DNA from: Zingiber officinale
Taxonomy: Eukaryota > Streptophyta > Magnoliopsida > Zingiberales > Zingiberaceae
Direction of reading: 5' to 3'
Assembly (NCBI RefSeq): GCF_018446385.1
Contig: NC_056003.1
Span: 23,495,198-23,559,197 of the forward strand
Length of the DNA: 64,000 bases
In this document: positions 1 to 13,042 of the stretch, one piece after another
Layout of the letters: every line of letters begins with the position of its first letter
Position numbering within the stretch: the first letter of the stretch is position 1
Made by a program: the position numbers and the translations under genes
Notes under the pieces: generated by a model
Database searches by the model: none
The model's input: the letters and a program-made list of their open reading frames with translations, nothing else
Told to the model about the DNA's origin: nothing

Positions 1-75
1 ACAGATGAGCCACAATGAAATACACAAGCAAGATTATTAATTGTACTATAACAGAAAGGGAAAAAGAAGAAGAAC

Positions 76-1635
76 CTCTTAAAAGCAAGAGCAAAATCAT
101 CAATGGACAACCTGATACCAATGGATAGCATAATTCCACCAAGAGCAGGTGCATAATATTCTTTTGAAACCCTATTAAAAATTAGAAAGACATCACTTCT
201 CAATGATCATAAGCTTTAAATGAATGCGACTGTACAATGCCCATCTATCCAGAGTTTATTGTTTTCTAAAGCACAATACCCTAAGCCAATGATGAGAAAA
301 CAAACATTTTCTTTTTTGTGTGTGCGCAAAAACATCAATAGAAGTTTGAGTAAATTCTCAAATCTAGTACATTGGTTTAACACCCATAATCCTTCTATCC
401 ATTGTGCCAAAGGTTCATGAAGCTTCACTTACGGACTCACTGAAAGACAATATATTATGCATCATAAATATACATTTTGTTAAACATGATTGGCTGATAA
501 TTTATCCCCAAAACCTTAACTTTTAGAAAATAGATAGATCATGTATTATTATTCTTAACACTCCCTCTTCAGAAGTGAGCGGGTTCATAAGCCTCACGAG
601 ATTCCTCTGACTCAAACCCAACACATTTAACTGATGGAGAACCAAGGAGGATTCAAAAACAAGACCTGCTCATGTATCGTGTTAAATTCATTGACCTCAG
701 ATTAATCACACATCTTCCCATTTTTTCAAGCTTTGAATTGAAAAACAGCAGTCATTGATCGAATTGGCATGCACATGAAAAAGGCTAGACTTCATCATAT
801 ACATATTTGCTAAAGATTCATATCAGTTTAAATCCACTGCAAAGACGAAAGATTTACCCCTCTCCCCCTCTCATGAAATATTTTACCTCAAACACAGTCA
901 TTGGCTAATGCTACGTTTACAAAGAACAGAAAGAAAGAAAAATAAATTGATTTATTTCTTTCGTTTAGTTTGGAAAGAAATACAGAAAGGAAGAAATTTA
1001 ATTGTATTCATTTTCTATTATTTTGTTTCCGCCAAATTAAACTAAATTTGCGTATTTTGTTCGTAAGTGAGACGATTTTTCTCCCTTCAATTCGATCTAA
1101 GCAAATAAGATAAATGTAAAAATATAGTTCTTCGCTTTACTTCCTCTTTTGTTTCGTCTCCACCGAGTAAATATAGCACGAGTCCTCGCAAACCAACACT
1201 TCACAGCAAACCCAAAAGAGTAGCGAAATTATCAACGCACCAGGAAAACGTGGCCGGGTTGACTAAGGCAGAGACTGCAGTAGCAGCGACGACAAAGGGG
1301 AGAAGCGCCGAGAGGGCCTGCGATAGGTCATCTGAGGCCTGGTTGCCTCCGCCACCGGCGAGGAGCTCCCCGGGCGCTGCCCCAAACGAGAGGAGCGAGG
1401 CGCTTCCCTCCCTGCGGTGCCACCCGACCCTCCCCAGCCTCGGGAACGACGTCGAGCACGCCGTCCAACCCCACCTAGTCCGCCGGCGGGCAGCCCTTAG
1501 TTTCAGGGATGGGGTCGTCGACAGCGCCGTCAGCGCCAAAGAAGGCAGAGGAAGCACCTTTACCTGTACATGATGCCGGGAACAGCGGCCGGCGCCGATG
1601 CCACCACGGCAGGCGGAGGGGGGCAGAGCGGCCAT
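76..1635 (-). CDS. BASS1: BASS-family plastid sodium/metabolite cotransporter, first two exons (gene continues left of the window)
   Basis: Two exons join in frame on the minus strand: exon 1 at 1635-1241 (131 codons plus 2 nt, donor GTGCGT) and exon 2 at 171-76 (donor GTTCTT). Exon 1 opens with about 90 Arg/Ser/Ala-rich residues typical of a chloroplast transit peptide. The first membrane segment follows, SALLPFVVAATAVSALVNP, and then PATFSW. Exon 2 supplies VSKEYYAPALGGIMLSIGIR and LSIDDFALAFK, closely matching recalled plant BASS1-type proteins. The family moves organic acids across the plastid envelope with sodium; the substrate here cannot be told. I chose the Met at 1635 (MAALPPSAC) because it begins a transit-like sequence; an in-frame Met at 1695 is possible. 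Remaining exons lie outside the window. The symbol is by similarity and the paralogue is uncertain. Confidence 0.85.
172..1240 (-). other. Intron 1 of the BASS gene
   Basis: About 1.07 kb of AT-rich sequence between the two BASS exons, bounded by GTGCGT at the donor and AATAG at the acceptor. The part at about 910-1080 has purine-rich and pyrimidine-rich blocks that could be an old MITE, but I could not define its ends. I see no other gene; the short ORFs on both strands at 216-428 are chance. Confidence 0.7.
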
Positions 1636-2384
1636 GTGTGGTGGTGGCGAGCAGTCCGTGAACGTCGGATAGATCAAAGGTGTTCGATCGAACAATCGAG
1701 GATTTTAAATTTAAAATTTAAGGAAAAATCAAACAATTGGTACGATATTTATTTCGTGAGGCCGATAAGTAAAGAAGTAGAGCATCATCGCGTGATTCGC
1801 GAACCGGCCACATGTAAATCATCACGCCGAACATACCCACAACTTCACCGGCATCTATGTTAGAGAAATGGGCGGGGCCCAACTCGCCATCTCCGTGAGA
1901 GCGGGGCAGGATTTGGGTGGCGTATGTTGTTGTTTCTTACAGAAAGGCTGGATTTCTATATCCGGTAGAGTCGGTTCTGCGTACGCTGACCCGCGGAGCA
2001 TCAGACGTCAGATGAAGATTCTGGAGCTAGGCGTAATTGCGCCGGCATTTGTATTAGAAGGACACCTTGTTTTAATAATGCTATAATATTTTTTTTGTCC
2101 ATTTTTGGTTTTTTACTTTCTAGACCTAAAAAAAATTTTAAACATGATTTTTTAAAAAACACTTGTTTATTATTTTATAATAAATAAAGCAAACCATAAA
2201 TCAAATAAAGTGGGTAAGCGGTCCTTAATCTTAAACCCTAAACCTTAGTCAATCAGAATAGTGGGCTTTGCCATAAGTTGGGCCAGAGCGGGTGCTTACC
2301 GCGGTGTCGGAGCGCCACCTGCCGAGGAGGCTACGAAGGTGCTCGGAGAGCGGTGGGAAGGAAGGAGAGAGGGGTTACGAGACG
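1636..2384. promoter_or_regulatory. Shared divergent promoter region between BASS and the MTG1-type GTPase gene
   Basis: The BASS start (1635, minus) and the GTPase start (2385, plus) face away from each other with about 750 bp between them. The interval holds both 5' leaders and promoters. It contains a telo-box near 2233 and AT-rich stretches at about 2080-2200. No transposon ends were recognised. Shared control is an inference from the arrangement only. Confidence 0.6.
2233..2241 (+). promoter_or_regulatory. Telo-box (AAACCCTAA)
   Basis: The exact motif AAACCCTAA lies about 145 bp upstream of the GTPase start codon, inside aaaccctaaacc. In plants this motif is common in promoters of ribosomal protein, ribosome assembly and translation genes, which fits the downstream ribosome-assembly GTPase. 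Function here is inferred from sequence alone. Confidence 0.6.
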
Positions 2385-5300
2385 ATGGGTGGGTGGTCAC
2401 AAATGACGAAGCGGATCGCGGAGATGGGGTTCAACGCCGGCGGCGGGGTCATCAACTGGTTCCCCGGGCATATGGCGGCCGCCACTCGAGCCATCCGCGA
2501 ACGCCTCCGGCTCGCCGACCTCGTTATCGAAGTCCGCGATGCCCGAGTGAGTGTTTTTTTTTCCTTCAGTTGTTTAGGGTTTCTTTTGAGCCATTGCGAT
2601 GTTGAGTTTTCGCAATCGAGTGAATTTTTTTAAAAGAAGAGCTGCCCACCGTCTGTTTGATAGAAAGACTAAGCAGTGAAGGTTAGAATTTTTGGTGTTT
2701 CAAGGATACTATTCTATTTGGCGAATATTTATTGTTGTCGTTGGATTTAATCAATAGGGCATAATCTCATTTTTGCATGATTTGCGAGATGACACTTCGA
2801 TGCTACTGAGAAACTGTGCGGGCGGAGTTTAGGAACTAGTGTGACCTTGGCAATTTGTGATATTCTTTTCCTGTCAAAACTTAGTCTTTGTTTCTCCTTA
2901 CTGTTTTTCGAGTTGATCATTGAGTTGCATCGAATTGAAACATCTCATCTGTATTGCCTTATGAAATCAGATATTGCTGCAGAATTGCAGCAACTCTTCA
3001 TTCTATTTATGTTTCTTTAAGCTTATATACCTTATAAAACCTAGTGTTTCCTATCCAATTGTCCTGAATTGCCACACAATCTCCTAAATCATGTGATATA
3101 TGATATATTGCCACACAATCTCCTAAATCATGTGATATATGATATACAACTATCTCATTGTCTCGTTCCGCTTTGTTTGCTTGAGAGAATTGCTGCATTT
3201 GTCAGGCGAAGGCTATGATGATGAAAGGACCATGACGCATGCCGTTGCCTTACTTTATTATACTTCTATGTGAAGAAGTATATTTTGCTTACTATTTTTT
3301 TTCCTTTTCCAGTGTTTGTTTTCAAACTTTTATTCTTTTTCTTTCTTTTCCAGACCGGTCATGGCCGGTCCTAAGCCCGGATAAAGGAGGGTTGCGTTAG
3401 GTTACTAACCAGCGTCAAACTATGACAAATATTCAATAAATGAATCCATTAAACTATTGTGCTAATGCTAGGTTGTTCCCCGGAAGGAACGCGTTACAGG
3501 GTCCGACTGTAACGTCTCAGCAAGGACCGCTACATCTCCATGAGAACTTGGGTGTAGTGTTAAATAGGTAAAAGTTCTCACACCATAGGTTAGATAAGAA
3601 TAAATATGATAGGAAAACTAATAATCTAAGATTTGGAACATGGAATATAGGAACTCTCACTGGTAAATCAATGGAGGTAGTAGATATGATGATTAGGAGA
3701 AAATTAGTATTTTGTGTGTATAAGAGACAAAATGGATAGGCAAGAAGGCAAAGATGATGGAGAACTCGGGTTTTAAGTTATAGTATACTGGAAAAAGTAA
3801 AGCAAGAAATGGAGTGAGTATCATTGTAGATAGTTTGTTAATGGATGAAGTTGTAGGAGTAGTTAGAAAAGGGGATAGAATTATAGCCCTTAAGATAATA
3901 GTGGCGAAAGAAACTATGAACATAATTAACGTATATGCACCACAAGTAGGATTAAATGAAAATACTAAATCAAGGTTTTGGGAGGACTTAGATGAAATAT
4001 TACAAAATATTCCACCAAATGAAATGATTTTAATAGGAGGTGATCTAAATGGGTATGTCGGAGTGAAAAATGAGGAATATGAGAGAGCACATGAGAATTA
4101 TGGATTTAGAACGAGGAATGAGGAAGGGAAAATTATATTAGATTTTGTGATAGCATATGACCTTATATTATCTAATATGTTTTTAAGAAAAGAGAAGAAC
4201 ACTTAGTCACATTCAAAAGTGGGAATAATAAATCGTAAATTGATTTTTTTATGGTTAGGAACAATGATAGAAAGATTTGTAAAGATTGCAAAGTCATCAC
4301 TGGAGAAAGGTTAACTACCCAACATACGTTAATAGTATTGGATATACGCCTCAAACATAGTATTAATAGAAAAAAAATATATACGATTCCTATAATTAAG
4401 TGGTGGAAGTTAAAGGATGAAAAGCAAAAACTATATTTAAAGAGAAAGTAGAAGTACAAATATTAGACGAAATATACGATGACTCTAATACAACATGAGA
4501 TAAGATGATATCAAAGTTGAAAATAGTAATTATGAGTGTACTTGGTGAGTCAAAGGGGCATACACCACTAAGTAAAGAATCTTGGTGATGGAATGAGAAA
4601 GTACAAGAGAAAGTAAAGGAAAAACGAATAACTTATAAGGAACTATATATTTGTAAGAACAAGGAAAACTTAAAAAAAATATATAATAACTAAGAAAGAA
4701 GCTAAGAAAGTTGTGAGTGAAGTAAAAAATGAAAATTTTGAACGATTATATCAAAAATTGAATAAAAAAAAAAGAGGAAAGAGACATTTATAGAATAGCT
4801 AAAGTGAGAGAAAGGAAAACAAGAGATCTTAACCAAATAAAATGTATTAAAGATGAATGTAATAGAGTATTAGTAAATGATGGAGAAATAAAAGAGCTGG
4901 AAGAGGTATTTTCATCAACTTTTAATGAAGGTTTAGGTGACCAACTTAACTTAGGTAATTTAATTAGGTATGAGCATAGAAATTTTAATTTTTATCGTAG
5001 AATTCAAACTTCAAAAGTAAAACAAACTTTAAATAGATGAATGATGGAAAAGTCGTTGGACTAGATGATATTCTGATAGAGGTATGGAAGTGACTAGGGA
5101 AACAAGGTATCGAATGACTTACAAAATTATTTAATATGATGTTGAAAACGAAAAGAATGCCTGATCGATGGAGGATAAGTACTCTAGTTCCCTTATATAA
5201 GAACAAGGAGACATACAAAATTGTGCAAACTATAGGGTATTAAACTAATGAGACATACTATGAAACTTTGGGAAAAGTAATAAAAAAATTAAGGAAGGAG

Positions 5301-8300
5301 ACAGTGACCAAAAATCAATTTGGGTTCATACATGGAAGGTCGATGATAGAAGCTATACATCTTAGACAATTAATTGAAAAATATCGGGAACAAAAACAAG
5401 ATCTACACATGGTATTCATTGACTTAGAAAAAGCTTATAGAGTCCCAAGAGAAATTATATGGAGAATTTTAGAAAAGAGAGGTGTTAACGTAATATATAT
5501 TGAACTAATTAAGGATATGTATGAGGATGTAAAGATTGAAGCATTTCCAATAAAGATAGGGTTACATCAAGGATCAGTCCTAAGTCCCTATCTTTTTACA
5601 CTAATTATGGACGAACTCACTGCGCACATTCAAGACACAATACCGTGGTGCATGTTGTTTGCAGATGATATTATTTTGGTAGATGAGACACGTGAAGGAG
5701 TAAATGCTAAGCTAGAATCTTGGAGGGAAACACTAGAAGGGAAAGGTTTTAAGCTTAGTAGATTAAAGACAGAATATATGGAATTTAAGTTTAGCAATAT
5801 TAGAAGTAATGAAACAATTGTTAAGATAGGAGAGGATGAGTTGCCTGGAACCGAGAGATTTAAATATTTAGGATCATTTTTACAAAATGATGGAGGGATT
5901 GAGAGAGATGTCTTACATAAAATACAAGCAGGATGAGTGAAATGGAGGGGAGCATCGGGTGTTTTATGTGACCGTAAAGTACCTCTTAAACTTAAAGGTA
6001 AGTTCTATAAAACCGCAGTTAGACCTGCTATGTTATATGGAGTTGAATGTTAGGTTATGACTCGAGCACATGAGCATAAGATGAGAGTTGCAGAGATGAG
6101 GATGTTAAGGTGGATGTGTGGACATACGAAGATGGACAAAATAAGGAATGAGAGCATTAGAGAGAAAGTCGGAGTTGCATCTATTGAGGACAAACTCCGA
6201 GAGACACGTTTAAGATGGTACGGGCATGTACTTAGACGACCAATAAATGCTCCAGTTAGGCGATGTGAAACTATGATAAACATGCATATCAAACGAGGAA
6301 GAGGAAGACCAAAAAAGACTTGGTTAGCAACAATAAAATAAGATAAAATTTATTTAAATATAGATGATGATATAATAGAAGATAGAGTTCAATGGCATAA
6401 AAGGATTCATACCGCCAACCCCACCTAGTGGGAAAAGACTTGGTTGTTGTTGTTGTTCTTACATTTTGCTGCTTACCCTACTGCAATGTACCACGGACTG
6501 CTACTATGACAAATCAACTGAAGCCCATTCATTGGAAATTTTTAGGTTCCACTATCATCAGCTAATGAGGATCTTCAACAAGCCCTTTCATCTAAAAGAC
6601 GCATTATTGCCTTAAATAAAAAGGATCTAGCTAATCCTAATATAATTCATGTAAGTATTATTTTTTAGATAGCTATAAATTTGGTTGATACCCATTATTC
6701 TCTCTTGTCAACATTATTTGTTTCAATATTTATGTACAGAGATGGGTACAACATTTTGAGTTGGGCAAACAAGATTGCCTTTCAATAAATGCTCACAGCA
6801 AAAGTTCTGTTAGTCAGGTGTGTCCACTTTATCAAAGTTGTTATACATATTTTTTGGTAATTTTCCAACTATAATTCTTAATTATCACAGGAGGATCCAT
6901 TTGGATGATTTTATCTTCTTTGATCTTCATTCATCTTTTCCCCTCGTGTAATTTGCTAACTGAAAATTAAGAGTAATATGAAATATTGGTGCTGCTTTGG
7001 TTTTTGTTGTTGGACTCCTGCAAAGACAGCATCATGACATTTGATATAATGTTGGAGGTGGATGCACTTAAAGTTGATGTAAATTATGTGCTATATCCTT
7101 CTTGAGAAGTTTTTCTGTGTCTAAAGGAAAAACTGTATTCCTGAAGAATTGCTCCCACTTTGTCCCTCCTGTCAATTAAGCAACTAGTTCATATGAGAAT
7201 CATTTGCTTAAACTGATGAATTGAAGCTGGGTTGATTTTGGTAAAAATCAGCTAAGTCATATGCCCTTTAAAAATATTTTAACTAAGCAGAACTTCAAAA
7301 AGATTATGTAATTTACAATGTGTGTTTGTCTATAACAAGTGGCAGACAATCTATTTTTTCTTGCTCCTTTATTGTTAATCCATCCTTGAATAATAATAGA
7401 AAATTATTGGATATTCTAGATGCCTCATGCAATCTGTCGTGTACAGCTACATAGTGTGATAAACAAGTGGTTTTTTGAACCATGGCATATGATGATAGCA
7501 AGGAAGAGAATTAAAAGAAAAAAAAAGTCTGGTATCAGTAGGTTTCCAATGTACCAAAGTGCATTGCTGGAGTTAGACAAAAAATAAAAACATTCATGGC
7601 TAGTTATAAGTGGAACAATCTAGCACCAATTTTTTCTGGACCAAGAAATAGAGGATTTACCTGGAAATGACACAAGATTTAAAATAATATGCCTGCTTGG
7701 AAATCAGATGAAGCTAATCACAGTTCTTAATAAGCAACTATAATCTTCAGCCACCAATCAAGATGGATATTACGTTATTAGGCCAATACTAAAAACTGAA
7801 ATACTGGCGTTTTACAAATCCTGCCAAATTCTCATATAAGATTTGTTTTATCATTTTTGTCACATTGGATGTCCATGGGCATGCCAACAAACTCTCTCTT
7901 TTTATGAAGGTACCAGCCTTTTCCCTGCTTTTCCTTATTTATTAGTAGGTAAACTCAGTACTCATTGCTTCCTTTGTGAACCTAAAGCTGAGCAGCTACA
8001 ACCATAAACTTGTTCTGGCTTGAGATAATTGGTAATCTTTCTTAAGAACTGTCACTATGATTGTTTATAAGCTGAACATAGATTTTTTTTGTGTAAAAGC
8101 TTCTGACGCTTGTGGAGCTGAAACTCAAGGAAGTTATTTGTAAAGAACCTACACTTCTGGTCTTGGTTGTTGGTGTTCCAAATGTTGGCAAATCGGCTCT
8201 TATCAATTCTATTCATCGGATTGCAACTTCTCGCTTTCCAGGTGATACATGTCTAAGATTAGTTTTAGTTTCTCTATTTGGTTCTTTGGTTGCATTAATG

Positions 8301-11300
8301 TTTATAGTGGTGATCTCTCTAGTGCAGGAGAAGGTGAAGCATGCAACGGTCGGACCATTACCAGGAGTGACTAAGGACATTGCAGGATACAAGGTATCAA
8401 TGTTACCAATTATTTACTCACTGGTTTAGTATTTATGTATTTTGAACTACAAATGCGAAATATTAAGAACAAAACACTTTGATTTTAGTGATAGTACATC
8501 ATTCAATTTCATGATGATATGAATGACATGATGTTTATTTTGTTAATGTGAAAAAAGGGTTGTACCAATCAAATTTCAAATTTTGTTATTTTGTTAATGC
8601 GTTCATGATCTTTTGTCTTTCTATGTCATATGGAAATTAATTTGATTAATTTTGCGACTGAATTTTTAATTGAACTAAAAATAATGGTGAACAGATTGCA
8701 AACAGGCCTAGCATATATGTGCTGGATACACCAGGTGTTCTGGTGCCTAGCATTCCAGATATAGAGACAGGTTTGAGACTTGCTTTAACAGGTACTACCT
8801 ATCTCATATCTGTAATTCGTTATCCACAGTTTTTTCTTTTGTTTGGAAATCAAGCCTTTGCACCATATAAAAAGAAAATCATTTGAGATTGAAAATCACA
8901 TGTAGAGGTAAGAGGATTATGCTCATGAGCCAAAGGGTTTCGCAAATATAATGTGTCATTTTTTGCATCTTCCCTGCATTCTAATTACCAACCCAGCATG
9001 AGTGGCAGAAACAAGTGATCTGAGTAGTGTCCTCAGAGGCAGGAACAGGTCAAAGAGAACCTGGTCTATAAGCACGGTAATTGTACCAATCAGATTTCAA
9101 AATCTAATTAACTTAATTTTTTTGTCTGTCTAAGAATGTAAACCTAACTACAACTCATGTTATTAATCTGACAAAAGACAAGCTCTCTAGCCATCTCAAA
9201 ACTCATTAATTACAATGATTGTAGTCTACTCAAAATACTTGATAATTGATTTTCTAAGTGGCTGAATGATTTATCTATCATGTGACCAATTGTCAGAGTT
9301 TGCTTTTTCGTTGACATGAACATCTGCTTGTCCTATGCTTGTTTTTTAATGTTTTTTTAGGAAAACATAGAATGACAAAGAGAAGCTCTTGCTATTAGAT
9401 AATATATTAATATTATTCAAATACATACTTGAATAGTGCCCGAGCTAAATTACACTAGCCAACAGGCAACAACTAATAAAAAAGACTGCCAATTAACAAA
9501 AAAAAGGGCATTCCATCAAAACATAACAAAAGACTAAATAGATAACGAACACATATATCATATGAAGTCAAAGAGAAAACTAAGCCTGTGAGTCGGTTTA
9601 TTTTCCTGACCCTCTATGTCACCAAGGAGACTCTTTATGTGGTTTCCAGAAAATTGCAGACTTTAAACTTAAATTTCCCTCCTCAAATTGCAAATTTATA
9701 AATAGAGAGATCTGTAAAAGGCTACCACTTTCTCTCTCCCAATCAAATAAATCTTCAAGGCTGCCATTTTTTCTCCGTATCAAATCAGCCTACCTCAATA
9801 ACGTAACCAATCATAAATTAGTTTACGATTTAACTACTTGAACACTTGCTTCTTATGACCATTGGTTGAGCTCAAAAGGACCTACAAACAGCTACAAAAG
9901 TAGTCCATGTTAAAAAATGGAATTTTCTTCGCTGTTGGAACATGGAATTCACTGTAGCAATTAAGAAAATTTTGATGATAGAACTACTTAACGTATACCT
10001 TTGTTCACCAACCTTTCTACCAACCCTTCAACTCCCATAACAACGTGAGAGTCATCAGTAAGGATTCCACTGTGCTGCTTGTTTTCCCCTTAGAAATGCT
10101 TGTCGCGATTGCACAAGCTTGACCACACTTTTATCCATCTCCCAAAAGTTCACGTCCATTCCTTGTGTGTTCATTGAGATGCCCTAGCTGCGGTGTCACC
10201 CATGCCACCCTAACAGCTTCATGACCATCAAATATTTCAGTGACATCCTCAATGACTTTGTAGGCATGTCCTTCCCCATCTTCCAAACTACCTGCCATTT
10301 CCACGGCTATGCTTAGCTCCTCAACGCCAACAACCAATCATGTTGGCTCCACAAGTTCCATCACATCTTCACCAAGCTCGTGGACTTCCCCTCATCAACT
10401 ACGATAACTACGACAGAAAGCACTACTTCATCCACACCCTCGTTGACACATGCACCAACAAAATGATTGATGCATCCAAGTCAACAGAGGGGGTGGCCTT
10501 GCTCAAGTTTGTCCACTTATCGTGTAATGTGTATTTACTTAGGCATGCCTAGCCATTGGCCGGTGATGGACTACCTCGGCTTTCTGCCAAGGCTCTCCCT
10601 CATAAAACTCTCCTCTTTCTCACTCGATAGATGAGAATTTGTTTTTTTTATGTTCCCTTGCCCATGTATTATCTATATTATTAGATCAAATATTTACGTA
10701 ATTTATGTTGAACTCGTTATATACATCAGTTTGCTTGTTCTTGGCTATAACACATAATTCTTGCAAATATCATATATATTCTATCCTTGATTTTTATGTT
10801 GCTTTACCTATCTATTCTCTGTGCAGGGGCAATCAAAGACTCAGTAGTTGGTGAAGAACGAATTGCTCAATATTTATTGGCAGTTTTAAACAGTAGAAGA
10901 ACACCTTTACATTGGGATCGCTTGGCTAATGAACGAATTCGATCGGCACCTGAGTTGGATAAAACCAATGCGGATGTTTTTCCTGATTCAACTGCAAGGA
11001 AGAGACGGCAATTGGATACGTCTGATGTGCTGTACATCAAGGTGTTTTCTCTTTCAATCCTATGGCATTTTAGTTGATTTTGGCATTTTAGTTTATTTTA
11101 GCGCAACTTTTATGACTCGTCTCTGAAACTCTTAAATATATCTGTTAAAACATATTACTTTTCGTTTTGTTGAAAGATCTCATTATGTGATCTATCCTCA
11201 ACAAATATCTTTAGTTTTGTTTTAAAACTAGTAATGACAAAAGAATCTTGAGAATGTTCTTGTTGTCCTGGCTTATCCAGTCCATTACTGTCTAATATCT

Positions 11301-12414
11301 TTTAATATCATGTGGACAAGAGTTGCTTAGTGCTGCACTGTGCTTCTAGTATGTTAGCCAATGAAACCCATACACTCTACATAAGCCGCATCCCTCCGTG
11401 CTGATCCTTTTATTGTGTGGGCATATATTCCATGGCTTAGTATTTCCTTTCATGCCTGACTGCACAGCAAGAATCCATGGACAGTTGCTTGAGGTTAAAA
11501 AGATTCTACGCGCCATAAAAGTCCAATATAAAAGGAATCCCATATTTAAGAGAAAGAATGTCATTTTTAAGAGACAATTGCATGGCTGCACTTAGAAACA
11601 AGGTCTGAGGGTGCAGGCAAAGAAAAACAAAGATTAGACACTAATCAGCATGGCTTATATAGCTGGCTCAATGTGACCAAACATCCTCTTTTAGTATTTT
11701 TGCTTGTGTTTTTAATTCACGAACATATTCCACTTGTTAATTCTGTTACTAGCAGTCATAACAACTACCTGGAATAATTAAGTACACCTTTTCTTAGCAT
11801 GTTCAATGATTTTTTTCCCCTGTTTGAAAGTTTTCAACCCCAAACTTGGGCACAGCCCTCCATTTAATTTGGAGAACTTGTTACTCAAACTTGGGTATAA
11901 GTGAAATGTCAATTTCATAATTTGTGTTGATGTCTTGTCAATATCTACCTTGAGTTCAGAGGGTTACCAAATATCAGAATCAGGAATTTCATTAGCAAAA
12001 AAGTTGTTTGGCAATTAATGTTTCTCTGACATATTTTTACCTCTCACATTATCCTTCAAGAAAATTCGTTTTTTGTTCTTTATGCCCCTAAGAAATTCTC
12101 TTTCTACCAATGGAGACAATCAAGATTTTCATTTGATGTAGGATCTTGCAAAAGAGGTCCAGCGTACTTTATATCTCACATTCAAAGAATTTGAGGGAAA
12201 CTTGGAGGAAGAGGGTGAACTGGAAAGTCTGATTGACGCTCAGTTAACTGCACTTCGAAAATCATGCAGAATATCTCCTCAGAAGTCATACGATGAAGCT
12301 CAGGCTGCAGTCTCAAAGAAGCTACTAATCTTATTTAGGACCGGGAAACTTGGTCCTTTCATTCTTGACAATCTTCCAGATATTTCATCGTCCATTAATC
12401 TTAGGAAACAGTGA
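2385..12414 (+). CDS. DGP2: Circularly permuted ribosome-assembly GTPase, MTG1/RbgA (YlqF) family, DGP2/DAR GTPase 2-like
   Basis: Eight exons join in frame to a 380-residue protein: 2385-2546, 6546-6650, 6740-6817, 8100-8241, 8323-8393, 8695-8791, 10827-11041 and 12142-12414. All introns are GT-AG. The N terminus carries the family signature [17 protein letters not shown]. GTPase motifs appear in permuted order: G4 NKKD (residues 78-81), G1 GVPNVGKS (140-147), G2 PGVT (176-179) and G3 DTPG (197-200). Length matches plant homologues (about 380-390 residues). Relatives act late in large-subunit assembly of bacterial-type ribosomes, so this one probably serves mitochondria or plastids. The Met at 2385 gives [15 protein letters not shown]; Met at 2403 is an alternative. 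Intron 1 (4.0 kb) contains an RTE LINE in sense orientation. No frameshift or missing motif was seen, so the gene looks functional. Confidence 0.93.
3814..4206 (+). pseudogene. RTE LINE endonuclease (APE-type) remnant
   Basis: A 130-residue open segment contains [20 protein letters not shown] and [12 protein letters not shown], matching the core of the apurinic-like endonuclease that nicks target DNA in non-LTR elements. In the intact enzyme the GGDLN motif holds a catalytic Asp and Asn, both kept here. The rest of the domain upstream is interrupted by stop codons, so this is not a working enzyme. Confidence 0.82.
5268..6341 (+). pseudogene. RTE LINE reverse transcriptase remnant
   Basis: The open stretch 5268-5936 carries ordered RT motifs: [36 protein letters not shown] and the catalytic FADD box in [17 protein letters not shown]. 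It is followed, after a stop, by the C-terminal segment at 6057-6341 ([21 protein letters not shown]-like and [11 protein letters not shown]). The conserved Asp after AY is replaced (KAYRVPRE instead of KAYDRVPRE) and stops interrupt the frame, so the copy is dead. Confidence 0.87.
8792..10826 (+). other. Intron 6 of the GTPase gene, with an unassigned compositionally distinct segment
   Basis: This 2.0 kb intron is AT-rich up to about 10000, then at about 10020-10620 becomes more balanced in base composition and has codon-like texture on both strands, for example [19 protein letters not shown] at 10340-10552 plus. I do not recognise the segment and no start or splice context supports a gene. 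It may be an old gene fragment or transposon piece. Confidence 0.45.
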
Positions 12415-13042
12415 ATTCAGTCCGAAGTGAGCTCACAAGAAAACTAATGGAGATCCTTATATCCTCATCGATCTCATTTCAACTTATGATGCCTTGGACG
12501 ACATTTATTTACCTCTTAGTGTGCTACCATCTCATAGTTGTGATGCTACTTTGTAGCTTTTTTGTCTTAGATGGACAGTTTCGATATGCGGAGGATTTGT
12601 AAGCTTCTGCAACATGTACAATCGGAAATAGTAAGATGTGTTAGTTCATCATGTACTGAGAAAAATAAGTCTTTTTATAGTAATGGAGAATTTGTGTGTC
12701 AACTCTCCATACTAAATTTCTAATGGGTGTCTTCAAGGAGCAGTTAAGGATAGTTGTCTCGGGAGTTTAGGTGCCCCAATTTCAAGTTCGAATCAAGAAA
12801 CAAACTTTCATCCCTTTATGCGTTTGGTTCTATATTTTCATGGCTGATTTATGGTATGTTGATGGCACACTTCAAATGAATGAGGGTGAACCGTGAAGTC
12901 TGAAGCTTATGCACATTTTAGGGTTTGAGCTCGTCCTAATGGTAGTAATAAAATCATAAACGAAACTTACATCTCTTGTTGGAACTTAGCAACACCGTCA
13001 CGCTATTTTGGCAATTTAAATGATTCTCCGGAGACATCACTC
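12415..13042. other. 3' flank of the GTPase gene
   Basis: This contains the 3' UTR and downstream spacer. No ORF with recognisable content, no transposon ends and no RNA gene were seen. Confidence 0.5.

Larger units (their letters stand above)
3352..6458 (+). mobile_element. RTE-clade LINE retrotransposon, near full length but decayed, in GTPase intron 1
   Basis: The element begins near gaccggtcatggccggtcc and ends with cacctagtgggaaaagactt followed by a (TTG)n tail, the typical 3' end of plant RTE elements. It is about 3.1 kb, close to the usual RTE size, and in the same orientation as the host gene. It encodes remnants of an endonuclease and a reverse transcriptase, both broken by stops and frameshifts. 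I could not find a clear target-site duplication, so the 5' boundary is approximate. Confidence 0.88.

Noticed and set aside
1250-1863. Plus-strand ORFs opposite BASS exon 1
   Set aside because: Shadow frames of the GC-rich transit-peptide exon, without homology or splice support.
2233-2244. Interstitial telomere repeat
   Set aside because: Only one and a half units are present, which fits a promoter telo-box better than a telomere tract.
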